Source: Rachycentron canadum (Eukaryota; Chordata; Actinopteri; Carangiformes; Rachycentridae). From it: a stretch of 64,000 nucleotides of DNA. A model generated the notes under the pieces. The model ran no database searches. It saw only the letters and a list, made by a program, of their open reading frames with translations, and had not been told where the DNA came from. Shown piece by piece: positions 24,200 through 36,709 of the stretch. The position numbers were made by a program, and so were the translations under genes. The stretch lies in the NCBI GenBank assembly GCA_038496675.1, contig CM076669.1, positions 9,394,339-9,458,338 of the forward strand. The letters run 5' to 3'. The stretch's first letter is position 1. Each line of letters starts with the position of its first letter.

Positions 24200-24400
24200 G
24201 CTCAACATTTGGTTTCTGGTATACACCGTTATCGCAATGTGCTGAGGATTTGCGATGGAGATGTCTCTGCTCAGTGTGTTACTGAAACATTGGGTGCTCA
24301 GAGTAAAACACAAGCAGCCCAAACTAACCACAGTTCTCGCAGACGAATTATCGTATCTCCATCGTACCGACACGTAACGGCTTAGCCCCTTCGAGCGCAA
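24200..24400. repeat. CpG-containing block with internal inverted repeat; possible MITE
   Basis: This block has several CpGs in an otherwise CpG-poor region and a 9-bp inverted pair, GATGGAGAT at 24254-24262 and ATCTCCATC at 24355-24363. Its ends ('ggtatacaccgttatcgc' and 'acgtaacggc') are also partly complementary. That suggests a small foldback element of unknown family, based on weak structural evidence only. Confidence 0.3.
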
Positions 24401-27016
24401 TTCAGCCGTCTTCTTTCCATTTAAGAAGGTAAAACAGATTTCAGCAGACTAAAAATGTTTGCGACATGATAAAATAGAAAGCAAAGGAACAAAAGTACTT
24501 TCTTAAAATTAGATCGAAATTTTTTTTTTTTTTTTTTAAGGTGCCAAATGAACTTCTGAAAAAGGTTTGAAGATTGTAGAGGAAGGGGAACAAAGGGGAT
24601 TAGCTGCACTATATTGGTGCAAAAGAGACTCACATATTCTTTTGGGCAAAATCATGTGAAGTGAGAAAGCAAAACAATTTCTTTCATGAGTCCACAGAGA
24701 GATCACAGACAAATGGTTGGCACTGCTATTCTGGCACAGACTTGTTACACATTTGCCAGTTCTGGGTGTGTAAGCCTGTAACAAACCTCCATAATTGTAT
24801 ATTTGATAAAATAAAAATCATATAAAGTACAAAAAAAACTAATAAAGTCGTCCACAAATATGGCATAGGGGAGGGAATTGGAAAAGATTGGCACTGACAC
24901 ATTGGCAGTGGAGAGCCAACAAACTGTTGGCAGCAGTGAGGCCGTGCCCATATAAACGCATCTAATTGCATATTAGATATAGTAAAATAATATAGGAAAC
25001 ATGGAAAAGTTTCATAGTGGTGTGTCAACAAGCACTTCTTCCTGAATTATTTATGAAGAAAACGAATATAAAGAGAAAACAAATCTTTCCTTCTCAGGCA
25101 TCTGGGGGGATATTAAAGACATCAGAGGTATAAGGGTGGCAAATAGTTCACTGTTGTCTGTGGACATTTAAAGAAAGAGTTTATTAATTAATGTAAACAG
25201 CACAAAGTGAGGAGATCTCTTATTTAGAAACAGCACAGTGCTAAGACTTTTAAACAAACGTCAAATACTATTCACATGAAGCTGGCAGCCGGTCGACTGC
25301 CACTATTTGATCTAGTACAATTTAATAAAAGGAGGAAAATAAAGTTAGAATGGTCTTCCTTTGTAGAGAGTTAATATAGAGAACGGGTACAAAAAGGAAG
25401 GTGGCTAGAAAGTAGCCAGAGGGTATGTGGCTGCAGAAAACTTCGCTTAACCAAATGCATTTGTTTGAAATAACCTCTTCACAAAAGAATCAAAGAATCA
25501 GTACGTTGCGTAAAAGGTGTGATAACAAATGATTTAAAAATTATCGTTTCCACAGAACTGTGGATGGGAACACAATGAAAGGTTGACACTGAAATGGTAG
25601 CGGGTCTGTTTGTGGGCATGTAGGGATGTCTTGAAACCACATTATTATTTGATGGAGAGTGATAAAATATGGATGTGAGAAACTGAGTACTATATCCTCA
25701 AAAGTTGAAACACCAGAAAAAAGTGGTTCATCTTTATTTAACCTGACAGATTTAGAAAGAAGTGGGGTAATGTTTGGAAAAAGCGAGGTCTTCCCCCGTT
25801 TGCTGCAAAACTAGCTCCACAAGGCATTTCAGTGTGCTTTGCTCAATAGCACTGAAACAGCAGTTGTTTACCAGGGATCAAATGCTTTTCCCGCTCCTGC
25901 CAAGAGGCTGTAATGTGAGAACACAAAGAAGAAAGGTTGCCCAGTTGGGAAGTTATTCCAGATTTGGCAAGATGTTAGATCATAAACATCAATATGAGCT
26001 CTGCTTCACATTGCTGCATCTGGTGGCTGTATCTGGATACACACAAGACCACGTTCCAACCTTAAAAGATAAAACTGAGATGAGAAGTGTACTGTTAAAA
26101 GCATGGTGCCGTTTCAACCGCTGCCATTGCAGGAGATCCCTGCAGATCCTTCAAAAAGGCCTGGATGCATAGCCAGCACAGGACATGCTGTGTTTGCACT
26201 GTATGAACCAAGGGAATGAATTCTGAGGTGGTATTTGACCACAAAAACACAGCCCAGTTGTTAGTTTATTAGGAAATGAATGCAGTCCTCCCTTTGTGTA
26301 ATTTTTGTTAAAACTGTGTTGATTCAGTTCAACTGTATTATCTTTTGTGATGCTGTTGAACTGGATGTTATTATATATATAAAGAAAGATGTGTGTCTGT
26401 TGTTTAGCCTACCCTCATTGATTTAAATGGGGTGGACAAATATAACAGAAACACCAGTCAGCATATCGCAACGCAGTCCAACAATACCATAGACGACATC
26501 CTCCAAAATGATCACACAGTTGATGCAACACACCTTTAACAGTGTCAAGCAGCACAACCTTCATGAAGGAGGATGTACTGCAGGGCCGCTGTATTAGGCT
26601 GCAATGGATGTAGCACAGTGTTCCAAATGAGGTGACGACTGAGCGAAAACAGTAAACGCACCAGCAACGCACGTGCACACAGAGACCCAGAAGGTGCTGC
26701 TATTTACTCTGTTCTCACTTTGAATTTGCATGATCAAACTGACAAAAGTGAGAGAGCGAAGGAATCCCCGCTGCTTGCTATAATCTGGAGACACACTTCC
26801 TCTTGTGTCCTCAAAACATCTCTCATTTTCACATCAGTCCTCGTTTGCTCTCAAAACACGTTCTGCTTTTAAAGAAGCTGTCCCTGCACGCTCTCAGTCC
26901 TTGAACATCATTTAAATGTGTTTTGTAGTTATATAATTAATAAAGTTCCACAAGAGTGATTGCAAGACTTTTAATCTGTCCAAAAATGTGAATTCATCTT
27001 ACAAAACAGATTTCAC
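24401..27016. other. Non-coding stretch with unrecognised open frames
   Basis: T18 at 24520-24537. A 132-codon plus-strand frame at 25774-26172 is unrecognised and rich in Cys, Arg and Lys. 26400-26640 includes 'gtggacaaatataacagaaa', which resembles the end of a dispersed fish repeat (uncertain). No gene supported. Confidence 0.35.
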
Positions 27017-27136
27017 CTGCCCTTGCCAGCATATTTATTTGCTGTATATTTGTAGTTGCGACTCTCGACGTCCCATATGAGGATATTGGTTTCCTCTCTG
27101 GAGGAGCTTCTGCGGATCTTGTTCTCAATTACCAAG
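27017..27136 (-). other. Candidate 120-nt coding exon (frame-preserving)
   Basis: On the minus strand, an acceptor (CTTTCCTTATGACGTACTGACAG, with branch-point-like CTGAC motifs) precedes 120 nt ending in GGCAG, followed by a GTGAAA donor. In the frame that takes two bases from a previous exon, all 39 full codons are open. They include IRRSSSREETNILIWDVESR and then NYKYTANKYAGKG; read through the donor, the frame hits TGA at once. Composition is high-complexity with a natural-looking residue mix. Exon length is a multiple of three with equal phases at both ends. I do not recognise the protein. The opposite strand is also open here, so a conserved non-coding element or chance remains possible. 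Confidence 0.3.
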
Positions 27137-27429
27137 CTGTCAGTACGTCATAAGGAAAGTGCTGCTTTAAAAAGGGCATGAGAGGAGATGATGTGTCCCG
27201 CCAATAATGCAGATAATGGATTCTTCCTAAACCCATACTGTCTCCATGTGTGACCCACACACCTGCAGCCACAACACCAGTCTCTTTGCACCATGCAAAT
27301 TGATTTTTACAAAATAAGAGCCTGTAATCTTTCAGTTTAACTGTTAGCACTCTATGTGTCCATCTTGATTAAATGTGTGTGAACAGACTCTAGAAGCATT
27401 TGTTTGTTCATTGTACGAATCCTTGTCTT

Positions 27430-27433
<4 letters not shown>
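27137..27433. other. Short non-coding stretch
   Basis: The part next to 27137 would be the upstream intron of the candidate exon. Nothing else recognised. Confidence 0.4.

Positions 27434-27516
<83 letters not shown>
27434..27516. repeat. (AC)n microsatellite, about 83 nt
   Basis: Pure dinucleotide repeat of about 41 units, the longest in the window. Confidence 0.98.
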
Positions 27517-27518
<2 letters not shown>

Positions 27519-30500
27519 TGCATTGACTGATGCTGTTAGGAGGGTGAGCTCATGTGTCACGACCCCCAGTACACAGGAAAGAAAGAGAGGAGGAGAAAGT
27601 GATCAAGGCCACAGAGACCACCACTCATGTGTGTGCTTCAGTTTGCAGGTTGTGTGTCTGTGTGTGGTTTGTATGTAACTGAGAGAATAATCCAAATCTA
27701 CAGAGGCCTCAGAATGGATTAAGGGCTGAGGACAACATCCTGCATACTAAACTTGAAGACCCTTGGGAGACGCACGCACACACACACACACACACACTTA
27801 TCACCACCTGCATACTGAAGGAGGGGTCGAGAGCTGTATGAGATCACCAGGGCCCATGTTTTCCTTGTTGGATATGGACCATCGGACTATTAATAGAATC
27901 ATAGGGATTGTCATGACAATGGTGGGTGTGCGGTTGTGCTGTTGGTGAGCAAAGCTTCAAGCTCTAGCTTTTGATTCTCTTCAAGTCAAAATATATAATT
28001 AGCTCATTTAAAAAAAAAAAAAAAAACACCAACCAAGATTTTTAAATGTGTATGAGGCCAACTGGAAAAGTGATGAGACTTTGGGCAACTTTCTCTCTTC
28101 TGAATATGCGAAAGTGAAGATGTTTCTCGTAGACACAGATGCATTCACACACACACAAACACACACACACACACTGCAGTCCCCCTCCCACAGCTGACCC
28201 TCAAAGTCTGTTTCCGTCTCCCAGAGAGAATAACAGAGAAAGAAGAGAATGTTCTTTTTTTTTTTTTTATTGGGAAAACAATCTGTCCTAATCTGCAGAG
28301 AGATGCTTCTCATCACCCCTTCTATTCATTCGCTCCATCCCTTGTTCCCATCAGCAAAGCTCACCACCCACTCACTTACGCGCGCTCTCACGCACACACA
28401 CACTTCCGGATACTTAGAGAGAAATACTCTTTTATCTATCTCTCCGAGCTCCTGGGGGTAGGTAGATGTGGGTGTGTGTGTATGTGTGTCCTGCTGTGAA
28501 TGTTTTCACTATCACCAAACAGGAAGGAGGAAGTTCCCTCCAGCGGCTTTTAGATCATGTTCCTTATACAAAAAAGAACACCACCATGGACAGACTCTTA
28601 CAACGCAGAGACAGAGAGCCACGGAGAGACAGAAAGACAGGGAGAGACAAAGAGAGAAGGGAGGGGGAGGGGGGCTATATCCGCTGGTTTTACTTAAGCA
28701 AAAACACTAACAAGCCATTTTAGGGACACAGAAAAACTGTTCCAAGCAAATTTGGCAAAACTGAGTGGCAGACATGAAAAGGATTTCAAAATGGAGCATG
28801 GCCCTACTTCTGGTGGCTTCCCAAAAGACTAGCCATGCATCCCACTGAGACTCGGTCCCATCGCAACAGGCTAAATTTTACTTCCATTTGGGGATAAAAA
28901 GGCAGGATTGTCTGGATTATCTAAAAGCTATTGAACGTTATGGGGGGGTCACACTGCAATGAGGGCAGTGGGACGGCCTTTTTAAGTGTCCTTTTGCAAT
29001 CAATACCAACCTCAGCTTTCTTGTTCTGTCTCTGACTCTGCAGAAGGAGTTAAGGTTTAAGCTTTGCATCACATTAATACAATTCCATAAATTCACACCA
29101 GAGGGCTGTACTGTACACACTAAATCATTTTATTGTGACCACTGCAGGAGATAAACTGGGCAGGAGTAAGAGCCTTACACCACTTGTCAAGAGCGAGGAG
29201 ACAGTTACTGATCCATTTTCTCACCCACATTTTCACCAGATGGTCCTCAGATTCAAGCTGTTGCCAACTCATTAACTTAAGGTAATTTTGATTTTGAAAA
29301 AGTCCATGTACAAATTGGTTTTAACAAACACTTTGAATATTTTTGGGGTCGAATCCGTCATCGAGACTGTGCACGTCAGTGAGCGCAGGCTGTGGTTAGA
29401 GGGACTTTACAAGGTGGCAGTATTTTAAAGATCGTTTTCCATGCTGTGAGCAGGACTGTTACAAGTGGCACAGAAACACCAACAAGTTTGTCTTTTAACT
29501 TTCAAATAAACAATCAATCTGTACGAACAAAGACACACATACACACAGCTCACTCCTGTCTCGCTGTCTTTTTTCCAAAATCTTCCAAAAATTTGTGTGC
29601 CTGCCACAGACACACGCACAGCATCACCATCTCCCTGTGGCCAGCGACTATAGATTTCCAAGCACTTCCCATCTCAGATAACCAGCCAGTCAATGAACAC
29701 TGTTCAATTAGCTCTGCTGCAAGATGTGTACATGTGTGGCTGTGCGAGTGTGAGTGGCAGACTGAAGGGATGTGTGCTTTTGTGTCTATGTGTTACCCGA
29801 TAGGTGCTCTCAGGGCAGAACTTCAGTCCCATATCTGATATAGGCCCAAGCTAATTGATTGGCTTTTATGTGCGCACACACACACACACCTTTTTGGATG
29901 TCGTTTTGTTGCTTTTAACACAATTCATAAAAATAAAAAAGTGCCAGAAAGATACAAATCCCAATTTCCAGTCAGGACTTTCAGAATAAAATCAGAGCAC
30001 AAAGAAGATAAGACATCTGTGAACAGGGCTTTTATCCATGAGCTGAAGTGACAGGCTTTGTGTCCAGGCAACCATACGCACAACGAATCAAATCATAAGA
30101 GTTCAACCAAGTCTGTGGGGATACTCGCGATTCAGATAGTGGACTGCTATTCTACGCAAAAACGATGTCATATGATCTGTTAGCCAGATCTCTCTCTCTC
30201 ACACACAAAGAAAATTCTGCACACACAGACACAAATGTCCATATACACAGACTAATACGCTGGGATCACCCAACCATATCTAGACAGACAGAGGCTTTAA
30301 TCAGCTATGCAACAAATCCATCAAGCTGTCTGAGTCTTTTACCTGTAATTGTCCAGGGGAACATAGACAGATAGGGAGCACTGTGTTACTACGACACTAC
30401 ACACACTTCAGGGTTTGTTTCTAGGTATGTTTCAAAGGTTGCATAATATGAAGTTATTAATTAAAAATTGTCTGAGAAAAAGAGATACAACGCAGGCCTG

Positions 30501-31374
30501 TAAGTACATTTTCCTTCATCAGCATATTTGAACCAAAAATAAAAAATAAAAATTCTATTGAATGCAGTTTACATTTGACAGTAAAAAGGGGAGAATCAGA
30601 ATCAGCTCTACAAATTTTAAAGGGGCAATGGGACTGGAAGAGCAACATTTGGTGCAGAGGTAAGATCAGGACATGACGCAGCACTTGAGCTGATCCAGGC
30701 CACAGAAACTAAAATCTAACATCAAAAGAAGCAAAGGAACATTACATGGAACTTTGAGCAAAGTGTTGGTTTGGCACTGCCTTTGCTGAGCTCTTAGCCC
30801 TTTTACAGTCCTGTAGTAATGACTGAAACAGACAGACAGTTGTTCAGTTTGATTAAAAGTTAATGTCTACTTATTATGCAGACATCAAACAGAAAATGGA
30901 GCGTCTTAGCAATGAACAGATAAAAGCTAAGACCGCATGACCAAGCATTGGCGAGGTTTGTTGATGCAACACTGTGCTGCATCAGCACCGTCTTATACAA
31001 AGCAATAAGAGGAGGAAGTCGAAGCCAGTTTTCCAAGATCATTTAGCTAAAACATTTATTTACATCAACCATCTGAACATGTGACCCAGGCACTATTTCA
31101 TTTTGGCAATTTGCAGTTCTTTTCTTATGTGCAAATCCAAAATGTGCATTACAACAGTAAAAAGCCTACATAAATGTGATCCAGGGAACTGTTGTCTGAA
31201 GTCGTCCATGGAGACACATGACAATGAAATCAACCTACAGTTTATCAGGGAGGAGAAACCAACAAAAACAAAGCATGTGCACAATTTTAACTTGATGATG
31301 AAGTCAAGAATTAGGGCCCTGTGGTTTTATGTCTCCTTTGGTCTAGTTTACATGTATATTTGTAATTATGGCCA
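27517..31374. other. Non-coding stretch with small CA tracts
   Basis: CA patches at about 27774-27797 and 28146-28173, A17 at 28010-28026 and a T-run at about 28254-28268. 28600-28670 is purine-rich. No domain or splice evidence for a gene. Confidence 0.5.
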
Positions 31375-31515
31375 ACAAAAAGTGTTCTGTCCAGTCACAG
31401 TGACCTTTGACATTTGTCCACCAAGCTCTTATCCTTGAGTCAGAGTGAACATTTCTGGCAAGTTTGAAGAAATTCCCTCAGGACATTCACGAGTATAAGG
31501 ATGGACGAAACAGTT
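31375..31515 (+). repeat. Teleost dispersed repeat fragment ('gtgacctttgac' type)
   Basis: Contains 'cagtgacctttgacatttg' and then 'aagtttgaagaaattccctc', closing with 'ttcacgagtataaggatgga'. From memory, these phrases in this order belong to a repeat very common near fish genes. Diverged; not coding. Confidence 0.62.
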
Positions 31516-34500
31516 AAGCAAAGACAAATCTCCCTGTGCAGAATCTTACACACAGGAACACAGAGAATAGATCATCCAGGACCCATCCACTCGTAAGAAA
31601 ATAACAGAAAACAGAAACAGAGATGCACGTCCCTGAACCAAAGAATGAGTAGAAATGAAGAGATTACACTTTCCTATCTGCAGAGGATGAGTATGGATGA
31701 TGAGGTCAATGAGTGCCAGCAGGTTTAATAATCTTCCAAAATGAGAGACCACTTCTCATTAAAATCGATCTTCCAACTATCCGTCATGTTTAACAAACAA
31801 TCCATCACACCGAAAAAGCAATGGAGTCATTTATTACAGCACTACAATTTGGCATAGTCTTTATTTTTATATGATTATTGTTTCCTAATCTGGCCTCAAT
31901 TAAAGGTGCACATCTATTCCAACTATAGTTCTTTAATAACTCAGGCAGTCAGTCCAGGGCTACAGGGTTTGTTTATGTCACATTTTAAAAATCAGTTGTT
32001 GGACATTACAAAATGCAAGAGAAAACCAAATACAGTTGGGCCATGACACAATAAAGACAGTCTAGGTGGATGTGGATCAGAGATTTCATGGAAACTTCTG
32101 TAGTTTAGAGTAGCGTCAGCAAGTATTGAAACTACAAAAATAGGGGAAGTATATATGACAGACAGAAAGGCAAAATAAGATTAGCTCCAACAGACAGATG
32201 AATATATTCTGCAAATCTGTAGTGAGGAAAGAGTGAAAAGGGAGTAAGAAGAGCTAGAGAAATAAAAATGTATTGAAAAATTGACAACTGAGGAGACAGA
32301 GTAGATTGAGTCTTCCAAAAATACAGACAAACAAAATAAGAGGGGGGATACACTGGGTATTTTAAGAAAGTTGGCAGACACAGTCATTGATTGACAGGAG
32401 GAATGTCCATTAAGACAGACTACATTAGTCAAAAAACTCACTCAACTTCCAGGCAGAAATCACAGGCTGACAGTTGACAGATCCCTCCTTTCAAAACACA
32501 CAGATTTGCTGTCACAATCTGTCCTATTCTTCACCCAACACACTCACACCCTCATTCATATCAAGGAAGCTCTCATGCACACACACCTACTGTAGATCTC
32601 CCCCGAAGACCAAATGCACTTAGACAGGCCTGGTTAAACCTCTCACTTTTGTTGTTCAGCTGTGGAAAACAGTGCAAAAATAACTTTTTTCCGTTAATTT
32701 AAAAACACACACAGAAACACTCTAAGGGGTGTAGCCAAGCCAATTAAAGGCAAGCAGACGTGAAGAGAATCAAAGACAGGAGACATTATTTATAACTTCA
32801 AAGTCTTTTGTGACAAAATGACTTATGCTGGAAGAGGAGTGCAGCTGCCTCCCCTTTCCCAAGGTATAGAGACTCTCTTTTGGCTTGTACTACAACAACT
32901 ACGACTGTGGGACGTTTCAACAGAAGTGGCACTCAGTAACACACGATCAAAAAGATAGAGAAGAGATAGAGACAGATATAGTCGTCAAACGGCAAAGATG
33001 AAAGAGATCTTGAAGGAATAGAAGACATGAGAGAGGAAAGGAGAGTAGCAGTGAGGAAGACATCAAGAAGGACAAAGCTGCAAAGCATTGCAACATGCCT
33101 GCTGTAGAAATTAATTTTGCCTTGAAGGTGAAAACCACCACTATGGGGAAAGGTAAAGACTTGGGCCTTCGCTCAACAAGCCTCAGCAGAGTGACCATCT
33201 GTTCTGAAATATCACCATTTCTTTTGTTGTCTTGTGGGACGCCGTATTCATTTCCTTCTCCGGCCGACCGCCTCTCTCTACCCCTCTGTGTTCACGCCAC
33301 GTTAGAGAAATCTTTATCTGCACCAAGCGGCGTGGAGGAAGCGCACAATACAAAGCTGCTTTTTTTTCATTTTAATTCCACAATATAGAAAAAAGGGGAG
33401 AGCCTCTGTCTGTCTGTCTCTCTCATACAAACGCACATATACACACTCCAGACACACTTGGCCTTGAATATCAAGTGTAGACTGGGTATCATTCAAATGT
33501 TTTGATGCGAGCACCAAGAGTTGAGTTTCAGAAATATGTCTAAAGCAGTTACACAATACACACCATAGAGTCTAAAACTGGCACGATTTGGATTTAAATG
33601 AAAAGTGATTAAAGAGCGAAACCACCACCACCACAATACTTGGTGCCGGAGTCAAATTTGGTTGGTACCGAAAAGATTTTTCTACCCAGCTTCAGTCACT
33701 TGTACTGACAGAAAGCAGCAGTGGATCTCCAGCCTTCGAGAAACGAGGTTAGGCCTGTCTATCCATCAATTATCACAAAACACACGTGCACAAGAACACA
33801 CAAACACACACACACTAATCAGCTATATCTATCCAATAAGCCTACAGATCCCATTTAATGTGCTAGTAGAGAAACCTTTTCACTTCCTATGGACATGTGT
33901 GCATGAGAGTAAGAGTGTGTGTGCATGTGTGTATCTGTGAGGACTAGTGATTAATCCAGTGTTACTGGTAGGAGGTGGTGATGCCCTGAGGCTGTACTTT
34001 CCTCTGATGAGATCTTGACAGCTAAGGTTTATTCCTCTGCATCTTTCTCAATTTCCCTCCCTCATTCCTTTCCATTCCAGCTCCCTCAGTGCTTCTTCTG
34101 TTCTCTCCCCCCTCTTTAATAGCTCTCCCTCTCTACAGCTCTCTCCATTTCTCGTCAATCCGTTTAGTGTGCTTCACCCCCTCCTCTCTCCATCCTCCCC
34201 TTCTGCTTCTCATCCTAAAACCCTCCTGATCCGAATGAATCTCTTACCATCCGTTCCTCACCCACACTTTGTCCATCTGCTTGTACTGCTTGTTGCGCAC
34301 CTTAGGGTGCACCTTCAAGTACTCTAATCCTTTTATTTTCTCCTTCTAGCACTTTAAATCTTCTCGTCCTCCTACACACACCTTCTCATTTTCTGGCTCT
34401 CCCTCTCTGCAGGTGATTAGCAGTGTGGAGGTCAAAACATGTGAACCCTATGAAATGAGCAGCTTTACTTCTAAAGCAGCACTGGGAGTGCAATCGCTGC

Positions 34501-35835
34501 ATGTGCGCACACACACACTTCAAAAAACTGGCAACGAGGAAAAAAAATTGTCTGCTTTCTCCCACTTGCCACAAAGAACTTGACAATGACCCTGTCCTAA
34601 AGCAGCGTGTGCAATCTTCACAGTAGAGCATCGCTAGTCCTCTGGTGGCTGCGTGAGTGCACACAGAAAAAAAACAGCCCTGCACAATATGAACGCAAAG
34701 TTGGACACACAAAACCACAAAGACCTCATCAAGCCACTCCTTGAAATCGAGATCGAAATGTGACAACACTTTTTTAAGAGAAGCATAGGTCACAGGCTTT
34801 AAAACTATGAGGTCTCCAACTGTTATATTAATACACCACAATGTGCTACTGTGATATTAGAGCCTGTAAGCTCATGCTCCAAAGATACATAAATCCATTA
34901 TGTCTTTCAATATGACATTTTAAAAGGTCACATTTTAGGTGTTGATAAATTTATCCAGCCTGGGAGCAGACTGCAGCATGGATAGAGTTCAGAGTACAAG
35001 TGCAGTCAAGTGTGACCCACTGATGTTTTGTAAATCTGGCACCAGAGAGGGGCTGGATGGGGAGGATCAAATTATCAATGCATTGATTGATATCAGTATT
35101 GTATTACACTCAGTTTTTTTTTTTTTTTTTTTATGATTCACACTCTATACTTTGTCACACTAAGTGAGGCAAGAAGCATTTTTAAAGACAGGTAATTGAT
35201 ACTTGGGGGTTCTATAAACTATTCTGAAAGCAGTAATGTTATGTTTAACAGTCTAACTGAAAAGCAGCCAATTGTGTTATGCATTACTGATGACAACCTA
35301 ATGTTGCTACGGTAAATTACATAATTTAATGCAACACATTACCAACTCTTTTCTCTTGATATGATATTGTATTGTAAGGTTAAGTATTTACCTAAAAGCT
35401 GTGTTCAAATAATCTGCTGTGTGTCATCCATAAATGACTTTGGTGTCTCTGTTTAATTAATTGACTGATGAAGTGTCTAAAATACATTGTATTCCTTTAA
35501 CGACGATTCAGTTTCAGATGAGTGCAGTTTATTGCATTAGAACAATTTCATCTTATTCGCTTCACTTATCTTTGTGAGGGAGTAAAAGCCTTTGGAAATG
35601 CGCATGGTATTAGAGATTTGTTAAAACACACGCAAGCTCTCAGGTCTCACTTCCAGTACACGCCAAGTGCCAAATTTAGCCATGCATAATTGATGAGATC
35701 CTCAGACTGTCAATTTCTCAATCGCTTCTCCATGCACAGTCCATTTCATCCCTTCTACCACACTCCACTTGCATGGAGAGTATCTCTTTCTTAGTCTTGT
35801 ATCCCATATACAAACTCTCTCTTCATCACACTCTC

Positions 35836-35837
<2 letters not shown>
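31516..35837. other. Non-coding stretch
   Basis: 33990-34420 is pyrimidine-rich. T19 lies at 35114-35132. A 151-codon minus-strand frame (34386-34841) is Cys- and Phe-rich with no recognised domain and overlaps CA-rich DNA, so I do not call it a gene. 34930-35110 is a balanced block that may be conserved. Confidence 0.45.

Positions 35838-35885
<48 letters not shown>
35838..35885. repeat. (AC)n microsatellite
   Basis: About 24 units. Confidence 0.97.
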
Positions 35886-36205
35886 CTTTTCTTCCAGCTA
35901 ACCCAAGACACTGTGATGTGTTGATTCAGAGAGCTAATCAACACGAGAGCCCCTGAGAGAGACTGACCACATGTTGGCTGGCAACATTGCCATAACCTTA
36001 CATGAGTGGAAATGTATGTCTGTGTGTATGTTCCATCTCTCTTCTGTGTGCATGCATATGTTTACATATCTTTGGCAGGAGGACACAGAAACAAGCACAC
36101 AAGTGTACTTCATCTCTCACCTATTCTGTGTAGTTGCATAAATAGAAAGTGTAGATTAGGTACAAACAGCTCTCAAGTCACCACTGCAGAATGTACAGCA
36201 TAAAC

Positions 36206-36258
36206 CACACACACACGCACACGCACGCACGCACACACACACACACACGCACGCGCGC
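36206..36258. repeat. (CA)n/(CG) mixed microsatellite
   Basis: CA units with repeated CGCA interruptions, ending in CGCGCGC, an alternating purine-pyrimidine tract with Z-DNA potential. Confidence 0.95.
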
Positions 36259-36507
36259 CTGCCTTCCAGTGGAGTATACATGTGTGAAGTGGTGCAGCTG
36301 TTTTGCTATAGAAGCCAAAGAGCCCTTTTTACTTGAAACCTGTTTTTTTATTTTTTTCTATGTTATTTGTATCTGTGTCCTTCAACGCATCGTTTTTTTA
36401 CCTAAACTCACAAGCTTGGTCTTCAGCCTCACTGCCCATCACCAGATGCAACACTGGACAAAACAAGTGCCATTCAAATTACCATCTAGTCTAACTAAGT
36501 GCCCCTT

Positions 36508-36709
36508 CACCATCAATTATCTATACCACTTATCTGTCAGTGGTTGGAGCCTATCCCAGCTGACATTGGGCAAGGGGCGGGGTCCACCCTGGACAAGTCA
36601 GCAACCTATCACAGGGCCAAGAGCCAGAGCACCTGGAGGGAACCCACACAGGCCTTCTTGAACCTTCTTGCTGTGAGGCCACAATGCTAACCACACCACC
36701 ACACTGCGT
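36508..36709 (-). mobile_element. Abundant teleost interspersed repeat, internally deleted, minus orientation
   Basis: Starts with 'catcaattatctataccact', then 'ggagcctatcccagctgaca', then 'ggcggggtccaccctggaca', then 'gagggaacccacacaggc', and ends with 'tgctgtgaggccacaatgct' and 'aaccacaccaccac'. These phrases, in this order, are the hallmark of a very common fish repeat. The final part, read on the minus strand, is a tRNA-like head (GTGGTTAGCATTGTGGCCTC), which points to pol III origin. Between the ACCCTGGACA and ACCTGGAGGG parts the usual internal segment is missing, so this is a deleted copy. Confidence 0.75.

Noticed and set aside
34386..34841. 151-codon Cys/Phe-rich minus-strand frame
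   Set aside because: No recognised domain; residue bias matches local base composition.
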